A stretch of 64,000 bases of DNA from SIG672 sp045605765 (GTDB lineage: Bacteria; Bacillota; Clostridia; Oscillospirales; CAG-272): assembly GCA_045605765.1 (NCBI GenBank), contig JAZUQQ010000044.1, positions 16,906 through 80,905 on the forward strand. Reading direction: 5' to 3'. Position numbers and translations under genes: made by a program. Shown one piece after another: positions 52,213-60,691 of this stretch. The notes under the pieces were generated by a model. The model did not search any database. It saw only the letters and a program-made list of their open reading frames with translations, and had not been told where the DNA came from. Positions within the stretch are counted from its first letter, which is position 1; every line of letters starts with the position of its first letter.

Positions 52213-52839
52213 ATGAAATACAGCATAGTTACTATAAGCCGCGAGTTCGGAAGCGGAGGACGCACGATAGGTCGTCTGGTTGCCCAAAAGCTCGGCATTC
52301 CCTTCTACGATAGGGATCTTGTCAACAAGGTCGCTCTTGAAACAGGCTTTACTCACGAGTATATTGCAGATGCAGGGGAATATGCTCCCGTAAAGAACAA
52401 ATTTGCATATGCGCTCTCGCTCGGACACAGTAATCATATGCACGGGCACACCACCCCCGCGGATTATATATGGGCGACACAAAGCCGTGTCATAAAGTCG
52501 CTTGCCGATCAGGGTCCGTGCGTGATCGTTGGACGTTGTGCCGACTATATTCTCAGAGACCGCACAGATGTCCTTCACGTATTTATCCACGCTCCCAAAG
52601 AGGCAAGAGCCGAAAGAATAGTCCGTATTTATGGGGAAAATTCCAGCAAACCCCTAAAACGCCTCGACGAAAAGGACAAAAAGCGCAAGGTACACTACAA
52701 CCATTTCACAGGTCGCGAGTGGGGTATGTCTCAAAATTACAACCTGAGTCTGGACAGCGAAATCGTTGGTGTGGAAAAATGTGCCAATATTATCGCGGAT
52801 ATAATGGTCAATAACGCCGCGGACGGCGTAGTAAGTTAA
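52213..52839 (+). CDS. Cytidylate kinase-like family protein
   Basis: A 208-residue P-loop kinase. The opening ITISREFGSGGRTIGR is the phosphate loop, and FYDRDLV and CVIVGRCADY follow as in the cytidylate-kinase-like family common in Clostridia. It differs from true Cmk, so the nucleotide substrate is uncertain. AAGGA precedes the ATG, and a strong terminator follows. Confidence 0.85.
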   Translation: MKYSIVTISREFGSGGRTIGRLVAQKLGIPFYDRDLVNKVALETGFTHEYIADAGEYAPVKNKFAYALSLGHSNHMHGHTTPADYIWATQSRVIKSLADQGPCVIVGRCADYILRDRTDVLHVFIHAPKEARAERIVRIYGENSSKPLKRLDEKDKKRKVHYNHFTGREWGMSQNYNLSLDSEIVGVEKCANIIADIMVNNAADGVVS

Positions 52840-52847
52840 TGATGTTA

Positions 52848-52884
52848 GAATACCTCGCAGATAACTCTGCGAGGTATTTTTTGT
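52848..52884 (+). terminator. Terminator after the kinase-like gene
   Basis: AATACCTCGCAGA pairs with TCTGCGAGGTATT around a TAAC loop and is followed by T6. Confidence 0.92.
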
Positions 52885-52936
52885 ACAGCATTTTGCAAAA
52901 AAGATAAAAAACTCATACAAAAAATCGCAACGACCC

Positions 52937-52965
52937 TTGACATTGTCGATTCTCTGTGGTATTAT
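52937..52965 (+). promoter_or_regulatory. Promoter of the tRNA-Ser locus
   Basis: TTGACA and TATTAT are 17 bases apart, about 30 bases before the first tRNA-like fragment. It points towards the intact tRNA-Ser about 415 bases away. Confidence 0.75.
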
Positions 52966-52994
52966 AATAGCGTTGCGAACGCAAAACCGAACAC

Positions 52995-53033
52995 GAAGGT
53001 TATCGAAGCGGTCATAACGAGGCGGTCTTGAAA
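52995..53033 (+). pseudogene. tRNA-Ser 5'-half fragment, copy 1
   Basis: About 33 bases match the tRNA-Ser D-arm and anticodon stem-loop (ATCGAAG-GGTCATAACGAGG and CGGTCTTGAAA) with one change. The acceptor 5' strand is degraded, and what follows is not a serine 3' half. Confidence 0.8.
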
Positions 53034-53190
53034 TTTCAGTCTGCCGCGCGATGATGCAAGACGGCGACCTCCGAAAGAGGTTCAAAACGCGCCGTTTTTC
53101 AGACGGTAAAATACTTGCCCGAAATGATCTCTATCGAGAATTCTAAAGGCGAGAAAAAATACAGAAAAGGCACAATTAAATAGTCAACAC

Positions 53191-53231
53191 GGAGGGTTAT
53201 CGAAGTGGTCATAACGAGGCGGTCTTGAAAA
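53191..53231 (+). pseudogene. tRNA-Ser 5'-half fragment, copy 2
   Basis: Forty-one bases from GGAGGG to CTTGAAAA match the intact tRNA at all but one base and then diverge. Further right, AAAAGCCTTG-AAACACT resembles the sequence directly after the intact tRNA, so copy 2 keeps part of the 3' flank as well. Confidence 0.85.
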
Positions 53232-53381
53232 TTTGCGAGCATATCGGTCGCAAAAACGCAAAAAAGCCTTGTAAACACTGACTTTTCGGGCACTCCGAAA
53301 GCAGCCGAAAACAGCATTTCTAAAAATATTTCTAAAAAAATTGAATATCCGATGATATCTGCCTGACGGCAGTTCATATAC

Positions 53382-53470
53382 GGAGGGATATCGAAGTGGT
53401 CATAACGAGGCGGTCTTGAAAACCGTTTGGGCACCCGCCCACAAGGGTTCGAATCCCTTTCCCTCCGCCA
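53382..53470 (+). tRNA. tRNA-Ser (anticodon UGA)
   Basis: A type-II tRNA with long variable arm. The acceptor stem GGAGGGA pairs with TCCCTCC, followed by G73 and an encoded CCA. The anticodon loop is CTTGAAA with TGA as anticodon. The T arm GGGTTCGAATCCC is intact. It stands at the border between the core genome and the accessory element and is the likely attachment site. Confidence 0.97.
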
Positions 53471-53471
53471 T

Positions 53472-53509
53472 AAAAAGCCTTGAAAACACTACGTTTTTGA
53501 GGCTTTTCT
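53472..53509 (+). terminator. Terminator after tRNA-Ser
   Basis: AAAAGCCT and AAAAC pair with GTTTT and AGGCTTTT around an ACTAC loop. Confidence 0.8.
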
Positions 53510-53918
53510 CTTTTTACCGCTTCCCGAATTTGAGCGTATTTCGCTTAATTTCTCGCATTTTTCTCGCAACTTTCATTCAAATTAAAAATCCCGAAAACCC
53601 TTGCTACATAAGGTTTTTCGGGACTTTGACTTTAGACATTGTTTTAGAAATCGTCTTCGTTTGTGTAGCTTATTTCAAGTTAGGAGCTTAAATTGAAATA
53701 ACAACACGAAATTTTGATGCCTTATTTCAATTTCGTAGCTGAACCTAAAACAACTCGCTACATAGATCAAGATAACAAGAGTCAATTTGATAAACTCTCA
53801 CTCTTTATCAGAGTTTTATTTGATTAACAAAGATCTATATTGGATAAAATAATTTCACATTTGAATGCAAATAATCAATTATTGTCGAAAATAATTGATA
53901 GTATACTTATAATAATTC
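53510..53918. other. Left end of the accessory element: AT-rich, dyad-rich, no gene seen
   Basis: It contains a hairpin CCCGAAAA...TTTTCGGG (53589-53623), three copies of TTATTTCAA in direct and inverted order (about 53670-53730), and a long imperfect hairpin bounded by ATAGATC and GATCTAT (53763-53839). No open frame longer than about 90 codons with a ribosome site is present. Confidence 0.6.
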
Positions 53919-53947
53919 TTGACAAAAATTAATTTTTGTGCTATAAT
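53919..53947 (+). promoter_or_regulatory. Promoter of the DUF4143 ATPase gene
   Basis: A perfect TTGACA-17-TATAAT. The spacer carries the 14-base palindrome AAAAATTAATTTTT, which could be an operator. Confidence 0.88.
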
Positions 53948-53970
53948 GCTTACAAAAGGAGGGCTTTAAT

Positions 53971-55419
53971 ATGGCTATTACTTCAAAAGACGGCATCTTG
54001 AAGGTATTAACCGCCTATAATCCGTGGTGGAAAACCGGTGTTGTAAACCCAAAGATGACAAAAACCTATAAAAGATTTGCTTTTCATGAAGCAATGAAGC
54101 GCTTAAATGAACCCAGCATTCGTCGTACTGTTGTGCTAACGGGAACACGAAGAGTCGGAAAAACTACAATTCAATATCAGATGATCGATGCTTTGCTGAA
54201 AGAAGGAGTATCTCCGCAGAAAATTGTTTTCATTTCTATGGATCATCCCATGCTTAAATTGAGTCAGTTTCAGGAAGTTTTAGAGTGTTATCACGAAAAC
54301 ATATATGCCGACCAAGATGTTTACTATTTCTTTGATGAAATACAGTATGCTTCCGATTGGGATCGTTGGCTTAAGATCATATATGACAATCAGCCAGACA
54401 CCCGAGTTGTCGCAACAGGATCGGCAAGTCCTGCCCTGATGAAGGGTAGTCGCGAAAGCGGTGCAGGTCGTTGGTCTGTTATTCAAGTACCAACCTTGTC
54501 CTTCTATGAATATTGTGAACTGCTTGAACTTGACAGACCCGATATTCCAGAAGATCTCAAAGCTACTGATCTGTTGCACAAAACTCAGATTGAGCGCACT
54601 CAGATTATGATGCAACTTTCAAAGGTTCAGAATCATTTTATGAGATACCTGCAAGTAGGTGGATTTCCTGAACTTGCACTTGCTGATAATGATTTGATGG
54701 CTCAGCAAATCATGAGAGAAGACGTTGTGGACAAGGTATTAAAGCGCGATTTGCCATCCCTTTATAACATTCGAAATGCAACAGAGCTTGAACGTATCTT
54801 CTTGTATTTATGTAATGTATCGTCAGAAATCATCTCTATTGATGCTATTACAAAAGAATTGAATGGAGTATCACGTACTACCGTAGAAAACTATATTCAA
54901 TACTTGGAGAGTGCGAATCTGATATATCAAAGTTGGCCTGTAGATATGGCAGGTAAGAAAATATTGAAGGCAAGACCTAAAGTTTATATTGCAGATGCGG
55001 CCATTCGCAACGCTGTATTGATGGATGAAACAATCATGACTGATCCTGTCGGTATGGGTAAGGTTGTAGAAACTGCAGTATACAAGCATGTTACGGCATT
55101 CTATTATAAGTTTGCAACCTCTGTTGGATATTTCCGAGGCGGAAAGAAGAACAAGGAAATCGATGTCGTAGTGGATTATCCGAAGATTAAAAATATTCTA
55201 ATTGAGGTGAAATATCGCGAGGGAGCTCCGATTGCCGATGATGATGCAATTATTGAATTTTGTGACGAGGCTTCCGCTGCAATCATTATCACTAAAACAC
55301 CTAACGATTTTGGTGTACACAACACTCCCAGTGGTAGAGAATTATTAAGGATCCCTGCGTTTGCATTTCTTTACTTATTAGGTAATGCAGAAAAGCATGG
55401 ATATCATGGAATAGAGTGA
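53971..55419 (+). CDS. AAA ATPase with C-terminal DUF4143/nuclease-like domain
   Basis: A 482-residue protein. Walker A GTRRVGKTT is at 58-66 and Walker B FFDE ends at D122-E123. A winged-helix-like segment (about 285-320) is followed by a C-terminal domain with D398, E412 and K414 (EID...IEVK), the order seen in PD-(D/E)XK-type folds of DUF4143 proteins. The family is widespread in Clostridia and of unclear role. It is visibly AT-richer than its neighbours, has its own promoter and terminator, and lies between tRNA and integrase, as cargo genes do. Confidence 0.82.
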   Translation: MAITSKDGILKVLTAYNPWWKTGVVNPKMTKTYKRFAFHEAMKRLNEPSIRRTVVLTGTRRVGKTTIQYQMIDALLKEGVSPQKIVFISMDHPMLKLSQFQEVLECYHENIYADQDVYYFFDEIQYASDWDRWLKIIYDNQPDTRVVATGSASPALMKGSRESGAGRWSVIQVPTLSFYEYCELLELDRPDIPEDLKATDLLHKTQIERTQIMMQLSKVQNHFMRYLQVGGFPELALADNDLMAQQIMREDVVDKVLKRDLPSLYNIRNATELERIFLYLCNVSSEIISIDAITKELNGVSRTTVENYIQYLESANLIYQSWPVDMAGKKILKARPKVYIADAAIRNAVLMDETIMTDPVGMGKVVETAVYKHVTAFYYKFATSVGYFRGGKKNKEIDVVVDYPKIKNILIEVKYREGAPIADDDAIIEFCDEASAAIIITKTPNDFGVHNTPSGRELLRIPAFAFLYLLGNAEKHGYHGIE

Positions 55420-55424
55420 TGCTT

Positions 55425-55463
55425 AAAAACACAGCCCCACCGCAATGGTGAGGCTGTGTTTTG
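55425..55463. terminator. Bidirectional terminator after the ATPase gene
   Basis: AAAACACAGCC pairs with GGCTGTGTTTT, and CACC with GGTG inside, serving convergent transcripts. Confidence 0.88.
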
Positions 55464-55465
55464 CT

Positions 55466-56050
55466 TTACTCCTTCTCCACAAAGAGCAGGATGGTATTCA
55501 TATGCCACGTCGACTTATGGACAATCTCGAATGCAAAGTCGCCGACGAGAAATTCCACGAGTGCGCTCTTGGGCACGATATACTTTCCGCTGATCTGAAC
55601 AGCGAATATCCGCTTCTGCTGAATATATGCGAGTACCGTGCTTTTGGCGTACCCCATAATGTCAGCCGCTTTATCTGCGGTGAATGAGTCGGGAAAGTAC
55701 CGAAGCCGCTTCTCAACGTGGTCTCTGAATGCATCCTTGCACTCGTCCGCGATGGTAACGTAGCACTCGGATATTCTCACGGTATCCACCGGATGATGAT
55801 TGTGGATCACCACCGTTTGCTTGGTCGGCTTGGCGTTGAAGATCCCAATGGGAATCTCCTTGCGCCGTTCCGATCGTTTCTTTTGCAGATAGGCTTCCAC
55901 ATCCTCAAGCCTTATGGCATATCGGTGTGTCTTGGTTGGACGGATTCTGCACGGAATAATTCCGTTCTGCAGCATCCACGCCGCTTTCCGTTTGCTGATA
56001 TGAAGCATCTTGTAGAGCTGTTCCAAGGACATTTCTCCCTCTTTCAGCAT
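55466..56050 (-). CDS. Protein with two helix-turn-helix (excisionase-like) domains
   Basis: A 194-residue protein. Residues 8-55 (LEQLYKMLHISKRKAAWML...YAIRLEDVEAYL) and 125-180 (FTADKAADIMGYAKSTVLAYI...YIVPKSALVEFL) each look like the winged excisionase/MerR-type DNA-binding fold, joined by a linker. It starts two bases after the integrase stop and is therefore its operon partner. A role in excision or regulation of the element is inferred. Confidence 0.65.
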   Translation of the reverse strand: MLKEGEMSLEQLYKMLHISKRKAAWMLQNGIIPCRIRPTKTHRYAIRLEDVEAYLQKKRSERRKEIPIGIFNAKPTKQTVVIHNHHPVDTVRISECYVTIADECKDAFRDHVEKRLRYFPDSFTADKAADIMGYAKSTVLAYIQQKRIFAVQISGKYIVPKSALVEFLVGDFAFEIVHKSTWHMNTILLFVEKE

Positions 56051-56051
56051 A

Positions 56052-57267
56052 TCAGCTCACCTCTCCTTCGTCATCGTCGGCAAGGAGCTTGCCGAGCTTC
56101 ATACCTGCCTCACCCGTTGCGTTGGCATCGAGGTGTGAATAAATGTCGGCTGTTGTACTCATGTTGCTGTGGCCAAGGTATCTCTGAATGACTTTCATAT
56201 TCACGTCCAGCGAGACCAGAAGCGATGCACAGGTGTGTCGGAGGTCGTGGAATCGGATGTCTCTCAGGCCGTTCTGTCGGAGAAGCGTTGGGAAGTGCGC
56301 CGTGATATAACTCGGCTTGATCAGCTCACCGAGGGGATTGACGCAGACCATGTCCGCATATTTTTTGCTGTAGGACTTGCGGAACTGCTTGCGGTAAAGC
56401 TCCTGACGCTCTCGGTGTTCAAGGAGGATTTCCTTGACCTCGGGAATCATTTTGAAGCTTCTGCGCGAGCTTTCGGTCTTCATCTCATCGCTGATTACCT
56501 GCACCATCTTACCGTCACGGACGACTTCCAGCACCTTTTGTCCTATGAATATCTTATCGTTTTCAAAGTCGATGTTACTCCATGACAGTCCGAGGGCTTC
56601 GCTACGGCGCAGACCGCAGTAGACGGCGAGTACGATGGGAATATAGATGACGTCCTCCTTGGCTTTTTCAAGAAGCACCTTGACCTCGTCCACCGAGTAG
56701 AACGCGCCGACAAACTTTTTTCACCTGCGGACGCTCCACTCTGTCCATGGGATTATACTCAAGGATCTCCTGTCGGATGGCATACTCGAAGGCGGTGTGA
56801 AGCAGATTGTGATAGTGAAGCACCGTCTGCTCGCTGTCGCCGTCCTCACGCAGGTAATCGTAGAAGCCGTGTATCAGCCTCGGCTTGCAATCAGCAAGGG
56901 TGATCTTTGTGTCGAAGTATTTCTTCATCTTTCCGTTGACTCGGCTCTTGTAACCGTAATATGTTGACTCTTGGATCTTGTGCTTATGAACCTTGTCGAG
57001 CCAGTCGTTAAGGAATTCCAGAAGAGGATATTGTGTGGGATCGTCGTAGCCGTCGAGATAACGCTTGTACTGCGCTTCGAATTGATTCTTCGCCTCTCGC
57101 TCGGCTTTGTTGATAACCGACTTGGGAGAGCCCGAAGGCACGCCCATGCCCACCCATTTGGTTTTGTGTTTTTGCGTGATGGGGTCCTTGTAGCTGACCA
57201 CCAGATACAGCATGCCGCGCTTTTCTTGAACGCTGCCCGAGATGTCTTTATCGAGTTTCTTTGCCAT
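56052..57267 (-). pseudogene. Tyrosine recombinase (integrase), frameshifted by one base
   Basis: Two overlapping reverse frames together form one integrase of about 405 residues. The first (57267 to about 56720) gives the arm-binding and core-binding domains. The second (from about 56715 to 56052) gives the catalytic domain with GLRRSEALGLSW (Arg), HDLRHT (His-x-x-Arg), LGHSNMSTT and the nucleophile Tyr in DIYSHL. The break is at the T6 run 56716-56721 (A6 in the coding strand); five As would restore VKKFVGAFYSVDEV. It is Tn916/phage type by domain order. Confidence 0.85.
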
Positions 57268-57302
57268 ATCAGCTTACCTCCTTTTGATTTTTGGCAACAC
57301 AA

Positions 57303-57331
57303 ACAATATCACAAGGAGTAGCCAAAGTCCA
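57303..57331 (-). promoter_or_regulatory. Integrase promoter
   Basis: TGGACT and TATTGT are 17 bases apart on the reverse strand. Box sequences, spacing and the bases just after the -10 are shared with the promoter at 62783. Confidence 0.6.
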
Positions 57332-57405
57332 GTGCTGTGGGTTCGAAGTTACATTTACAACACAATTTTCTCCATTGAGTTTTCTTTCACCTCGAACGTA
57401 TTCCA

Positions 57406-57594
57406 TCAAGGATTTTTTCGAAACTCGATATTCTCGCCCGACTTTTTTGCATAAAACTTTCCGTCGTGAATCAATTTTGAGGTAAGCTTGGTGCTGACAT
57501 TCAAATATTCTGCGGCTTGTGCGAGTGTCATAGCGTCGGGATAACGGCGAGCGTCACCGCGCATGGGCTGATGAAAAGTACAATTTGCGTTCAT
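57406..57594 (-). CDS. Excisionase-like DNA-binding protein
   Basis: A 62-residue protein whose C-terminal part (MTLAQAAEYLNVSTKLTSKLIHDGKFYAKKSG) is the small winged-helix fold of Xis/MerR-type excisionases. The ATG at 57594 has GAAGGAGG upstream and decides the start; the longer frame overlaps the preceding gene. It lies just upstream of the integrase in the same direction, where directionality factors usually sit. Confidence 0.75.
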   Translation of the reverse strand: MNANCTFHQPMRGDARRYPDAMTLAQAAEYLNVSTKLTSKLIHDGKFYAKKSGENIEFRKNP

Positions 57595-57610
57595 TCCGAT
57601 ACCTCCTTCA

Positions 57611-58018
57611 TTACGACTGCCATCTGACAGCTTCATCAAAACTGATAATGCCATTGATCTTTTTGACCTCATTGACACAGATACCGCGCACTCTTTCAAG
57701 TGTGGCCTGATCAATTTGCGTGTTCGCCGCGACGATATTTTGAAGAACCGTCAGCTCCACGGCGATCTTAAAGAGCAACGTACCCTGCTTTCTTGTGAAG
57801 GGATCCATCACCTTCGTCATGGAATCAGCGACCGCGTCGGGCAAAAATGACGTATCGTTTTGATTGGAAAGGAATCCGGAATAGAATTCGATCGCTTCCG
57901 CAATGAACTCACTGGTGCCGCAATTTCTTTTCTTTGCGAAGTCGACTGCCTTATCGATCGTGGACTGGTGGGTGTAGAGAGAAAATCTCTGCTTAGATTC
58001 TTTATTATCAATTTTCAT
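57611..58018 (-). CDS. Small regulatory or accessory protein of the element, unknown
   Basis: A 135-residue protein. The N-terminal 45 residues (RFSLYTHQSTIDKAVDFAKKRNCGTSEFIAEAIEFY) resemble a ribbon-helix-helix DNA-binding domain; the rest is helical. GAGGT precedes the ATG. It is 16 bases before the excisionase gene and next to the origin-like region, fitting a repressor or replication accessory. Family not recognised with certainty. Confidence 0.6.
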   Translation of the reverse strand: MKIDNKESKQRFSLYTHQSTIDKAVDFAKKRNCGTSEFIAEAIEFYSGFLSNQNDTSFLPDAVADSMTKVMDPFTRKQGTLLFKIAVELTVLQNIVAANTQIDQATLERVRGICVNEVKKINGIISFDEAVRWQS

Positions 58019-58039
58019 GTTAATTACCTCGTTAAATTC

Positions 58040-58486
58040 GATTATATGGTTGAATTTCGGTGATCACACAATCCTTGAGCGCGAAAAAAGCCCGGCCGTT
58101 CCGTGATTTTTGCGTTTTTTGAGCGCACAATCACACAACCGAACCAAATTGTCACACACCAAACCGCGCACAACACAATTTGGACATCTCCCGAAAGCTC
58201 GCAAAAGCTCGGTTTATCTTGCAAATCCTCGGTCGGCGTTGCCGTCCGATGTGTGTAGGCGAAAGCCGGCGGCATACGCCTTTAACCTGCTTTCCAATCG
58301 AAAACCGAAATCTCGATTTTCGACTCCGCGATCTGTGTGATACTAACAATTCGAAAAAATCGGAGTGACAGCGTGACAAGTGAAATGGTTCACGTATTTG
58401 TCACACGTTAGTGGCTTGGAAATATAGAAAATATCCAGCCGTGGTAGCCTTTTTGAGCCCTGTCATATTGTCACACGCTTTGAATT
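58040..58486. other. Origin-like noncoding region with TCACAC repeats and dyads
   Basis: No gene is seen here. TCACAC motifs occur at 58065, 58132, 58153, 58401 and 58471, several as TTGTCACAC. A nested dyad lies at 58372-58404 (CGTGACAA with TTGTCAC; inside it GTGAA with TTCAC). A second dyad lies at about 58298-58324 (TCGAAAA with TTTTCGA). It sits right after the replication-type ATPase gene. An origin or partition site is inferred. Confidence 0.5.
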
Positions 58487-60247
58487 TTACTCACCGTATA
58501 TATTGTTTACCTCTGATTTTTTGACAAGCATAACGTGACGACGCACGTTACCTTTGAACCGTTTTAAGAAAGAATTCTTACCGTTGCGTTGTTCAACGAT
58601 TCCTTCTTCGACAAGAGCTTTCGATAATGCCTGAAGAGAGATCGTAAAGTTTACGTTCTGCCCCTCGCAGAATTTCATTACTCGTCTGTACGATTCATCG
58701 AAAAATATTTCATAATATTCTTCGCTCTCGTAGCCCACGCAACCTGACATGGGATCTCCAGACGCATTCGACCGCATCAGCCACACCTCACCGCACTCGA
58801 TCATCGCCATAAGCTTGCGGACAAATAAGTGCGTCGGTCTGTCTTGCTCGGTATAATTTCCTTGTTCTTCTGCTAATTTGAGAATGATTTTTTCGAATTC
58901 CTCACGGTAGATTTCGAGGTCTACGCTTGGAAAGCAGAAGGAAAGAAATCGAATACAGTAGTCGAACCCGATGCGAAAGCACGCCACGGTGTCTGCCACT
59001 CTTGCATGAACCTTGCTCCCAATCTGCTCGCGGCATTGCAAGCGGTATCGGTCATAGGTACGTTGAAGGTCTTGGACAAACGCCTTTTCGTTCGTAAGGA
59101 CCGTATCGGCAAGCCAATCGGTATAGGCCGAAAGGCATCGTCGGAACACACCGTCGCTTGCGAATTTTTGAACGTCAGAAAACAATTTCAGGTCAAGACA
59201 ATTCGGATTCATTTCCAGAAAGAAGAGTCTTGCCGTGGTAGATTCTCCGATGTTCGGTGTGCTTTCAGCGGTGATGATGGCGTTGCCCCTCGGAGGGGAA
59301 GCATCCATCAGTTGCGCTTGGCTGTTCATTCTGCTTCGGCCTGCTCGGTCACCGTAGCCTCGACAGATCACCTGCATGACCGAGCGCATGGTCGCTTCAT
59401 CTCCTTTTGTGGAGGGATGATAATCGTCCACGCAGGTCAGCACGTCCTTCAGCGCGTTGCTGTTCTCGATGATACTGTTGGCAGTATCCCGAAAGGACAT
59501 GGGCATATCCGTTGAGGAAAAGTTGCCGAAGAAGGACAGAAGGAAGGCTGCGTATGAGGTCTTCATACTGCCTGTCCGTCCAACGATGGCAGGAATGAAC
59601 TTAGGTTCTCGCTCGGCTCGTCTCAAAAATTCGTTCAGAGGCGAGAGAAAAACCAATGCGAGTGTTGGGTAGAGCAGCTCACGGGGAGCGACAGGAACCT
59701 GTAACAGTCCTGTTAGAACAGCATAGTCGGAGTCGGTGGCGCCGTCCTCACGGAAGTAAGAACGCAACTTTCCTCGCAGCATAACTTCACAAGAGGGATG
59801 ACCGGGAAGCAGATAATTCCATCTGCCGTCGATCTGTTTCCAGCCCGTGTAGCCGCATTGCACGCGCCGTTTGGCGTTCCCCGTAGTGGTCTGCATAGCG
59901 TACCGTAGCTTTTCTCTTGCGCCGTATTGCGTTCCGATGATGCAGGACGCATCCCATTTGCTGACGACCCAGTTCAGAGTCAAAAGCTCAGAGGAGTCAA
60001 CGTTTACGGTCGGAAGGTTTCTTCCGTCAACCATAAATCCTTTGACAAGGTAATTCTTTTCTACCGTCTTTCCGTTATCGTATTCGATAACAGAATCAAT
60101 GATCGGCAGAAAATTGCTGATGAACCGATACTCATCTTCTCTATGTGAAAAGTCGCGGATGTATAATCCGTCAGTGAGAAGAAGGAAAGGTTCGGGGTAC
60201 GGACATTCGATGCTGTTCAATGTTTGAGATTTTTGAACGTTATTCAT
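58487..60247 (-). CDS. DUF927-type helicase/replication ATPase
   Basis: A 586-residue protein. Its core matches DUF927, a P-loop ATPase found with mobile-element primases: GRTGSMKTS is Walker A (223-231), CVDDYHPS is Walker B-like, and ITAESTPNIGESTTARLF follows as sensor region. DUF927 proteins are thought to be replicative helicases of plasmids, phages and integrative elements. No primase gene is adjacent in this window. AAAGGAG lies upstream of the ATG. Confidence 0.78.
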   Translation of the reverse strand: MNNVQKSQTLNSIECPYPEPFLLLTDGLYIRDFSHREDEYRFISNFLPIIDSVIEYDNGKTVEKNYLVKGFMVDGRNLPTVNVDSSELLTLNWVVSKWDASCIIGTQYGAREKLRYAMQTTTGNAKRRVQCGYTGWKQIDGRWNYLLPGHPSCEVMLRGKLRSYFREDGATDSDYAVLTGLLQVPVAPRELLYPTLALVFLSPLNEFLRRAEREPKFIPAIVGRTGSMKTSYAAFLLSFFGNFSSTDMPMSFRDTANSIIENSNALKDVLTCVDDYHPSTKGDEATMRSVMQVICRGYGDRAGRSRMNSQAQLMDASPPRGNAIITAESTPNIGESTTARLFFLEMNPNCLDLKLFSDVQKFASDGVFRRCLSAYTDWLADTVLTNEKAFVQDLQRTYDRYRLQCREQIGSKVHARVADTVACFRIGFDYCIRFLSFCFPSVDLEIYREEFEKIILKLAEEQGNYTEQDRPTHLFVRKLMAMIECGEVWLMRSNASGDPMSGCVGYESEEYYEIFFDESYRRVMKFCEGQNVNFTISLQALSKALVEEGIVEQRNGKNSFLKRFKGNVRRHVMLVKKSEVNNIYGE

Positions 60248-60326
60248 TCGATATTACTCCTTTCTTTGGATGTAAGATCGAATGTCCGCTATATATATCA
60301 TACTGCTTTCGCAGGTATGACCAAAA

Positions 60327-60393
60327 ATAAAAAGGGCGAGCATCAGAACAAGACAGAGAAAAATCTCTGTTCTAAAAATCTGATACTCACCCT
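60327..60393 (-). terminator. Large nested intrinsic terminator
   Basis: On the reverse strand an outer stem (AGGGTGAGTATCAGA with TCTGATGCTCGCCC, two mismatches) encloses an inner hairpin (AACAGAGA with TCTCTGT) and is followed by T5ATTTTT. It should stop transcription from the zinc-ribbon gene before the DUF927 gene. Confidence 0.75.
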
Positions 60394-60438
60394 GATCTCC
60401 CGAATTCACAGCCGGGAGGATGGCTCACTTTCAATTAT

Positions 60439-60669
60439 TTACATCGTAACGATGGGAATCGCTACGTAGCCCATTGCCACTTTGGGCTTTTCAATCACAG
60501 CATACATGGTTTTACATTTCGCGCATAGCTGTGTTTTGCCGCGATAATTCTCGTCGGCAAGGATGACGCGAATGTCTTTTTTGTCCCGTCCGTCATCAGA
60601 ATAAACGACAGCGCGATTGCAGGAGGGACAGAAGCCAATCGGTATTTTCTTTTGCATATTCTTGAGCAA
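60439..60669 (-). CDS. Small zinc-ribbon protein
   Basis: About 76 residues with two cysteine pairs, CPSC and CAKC, forming a likely zinc ribbon. AGAGG is eight bases from a TTG at 60669, so I set the start there; an ATG at 60657 is the alternative. It belongs to the leftward operon of the element. Function unknown. Confidence 0.55.
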   Translation of the reverse strand: MLKNMQKKIPIGFCPSCNRAVVYSDDGRDKKDIRVILADENYRGKTQLCAKCKTMYAVIEKPKVAMGYVAIPIVTM

Positions 60670-60691
60670 TAGAATCACCTCTGCTTACATA

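Noticed and set aside
56716..56721. Programmed frameshift in the integrase
   Set aside because: The A6-G run resembles a slippery site, but the zero frame is out of phase with a -1 heptamer and a +1 shift would be required. A simple one-base insertion is more likely.
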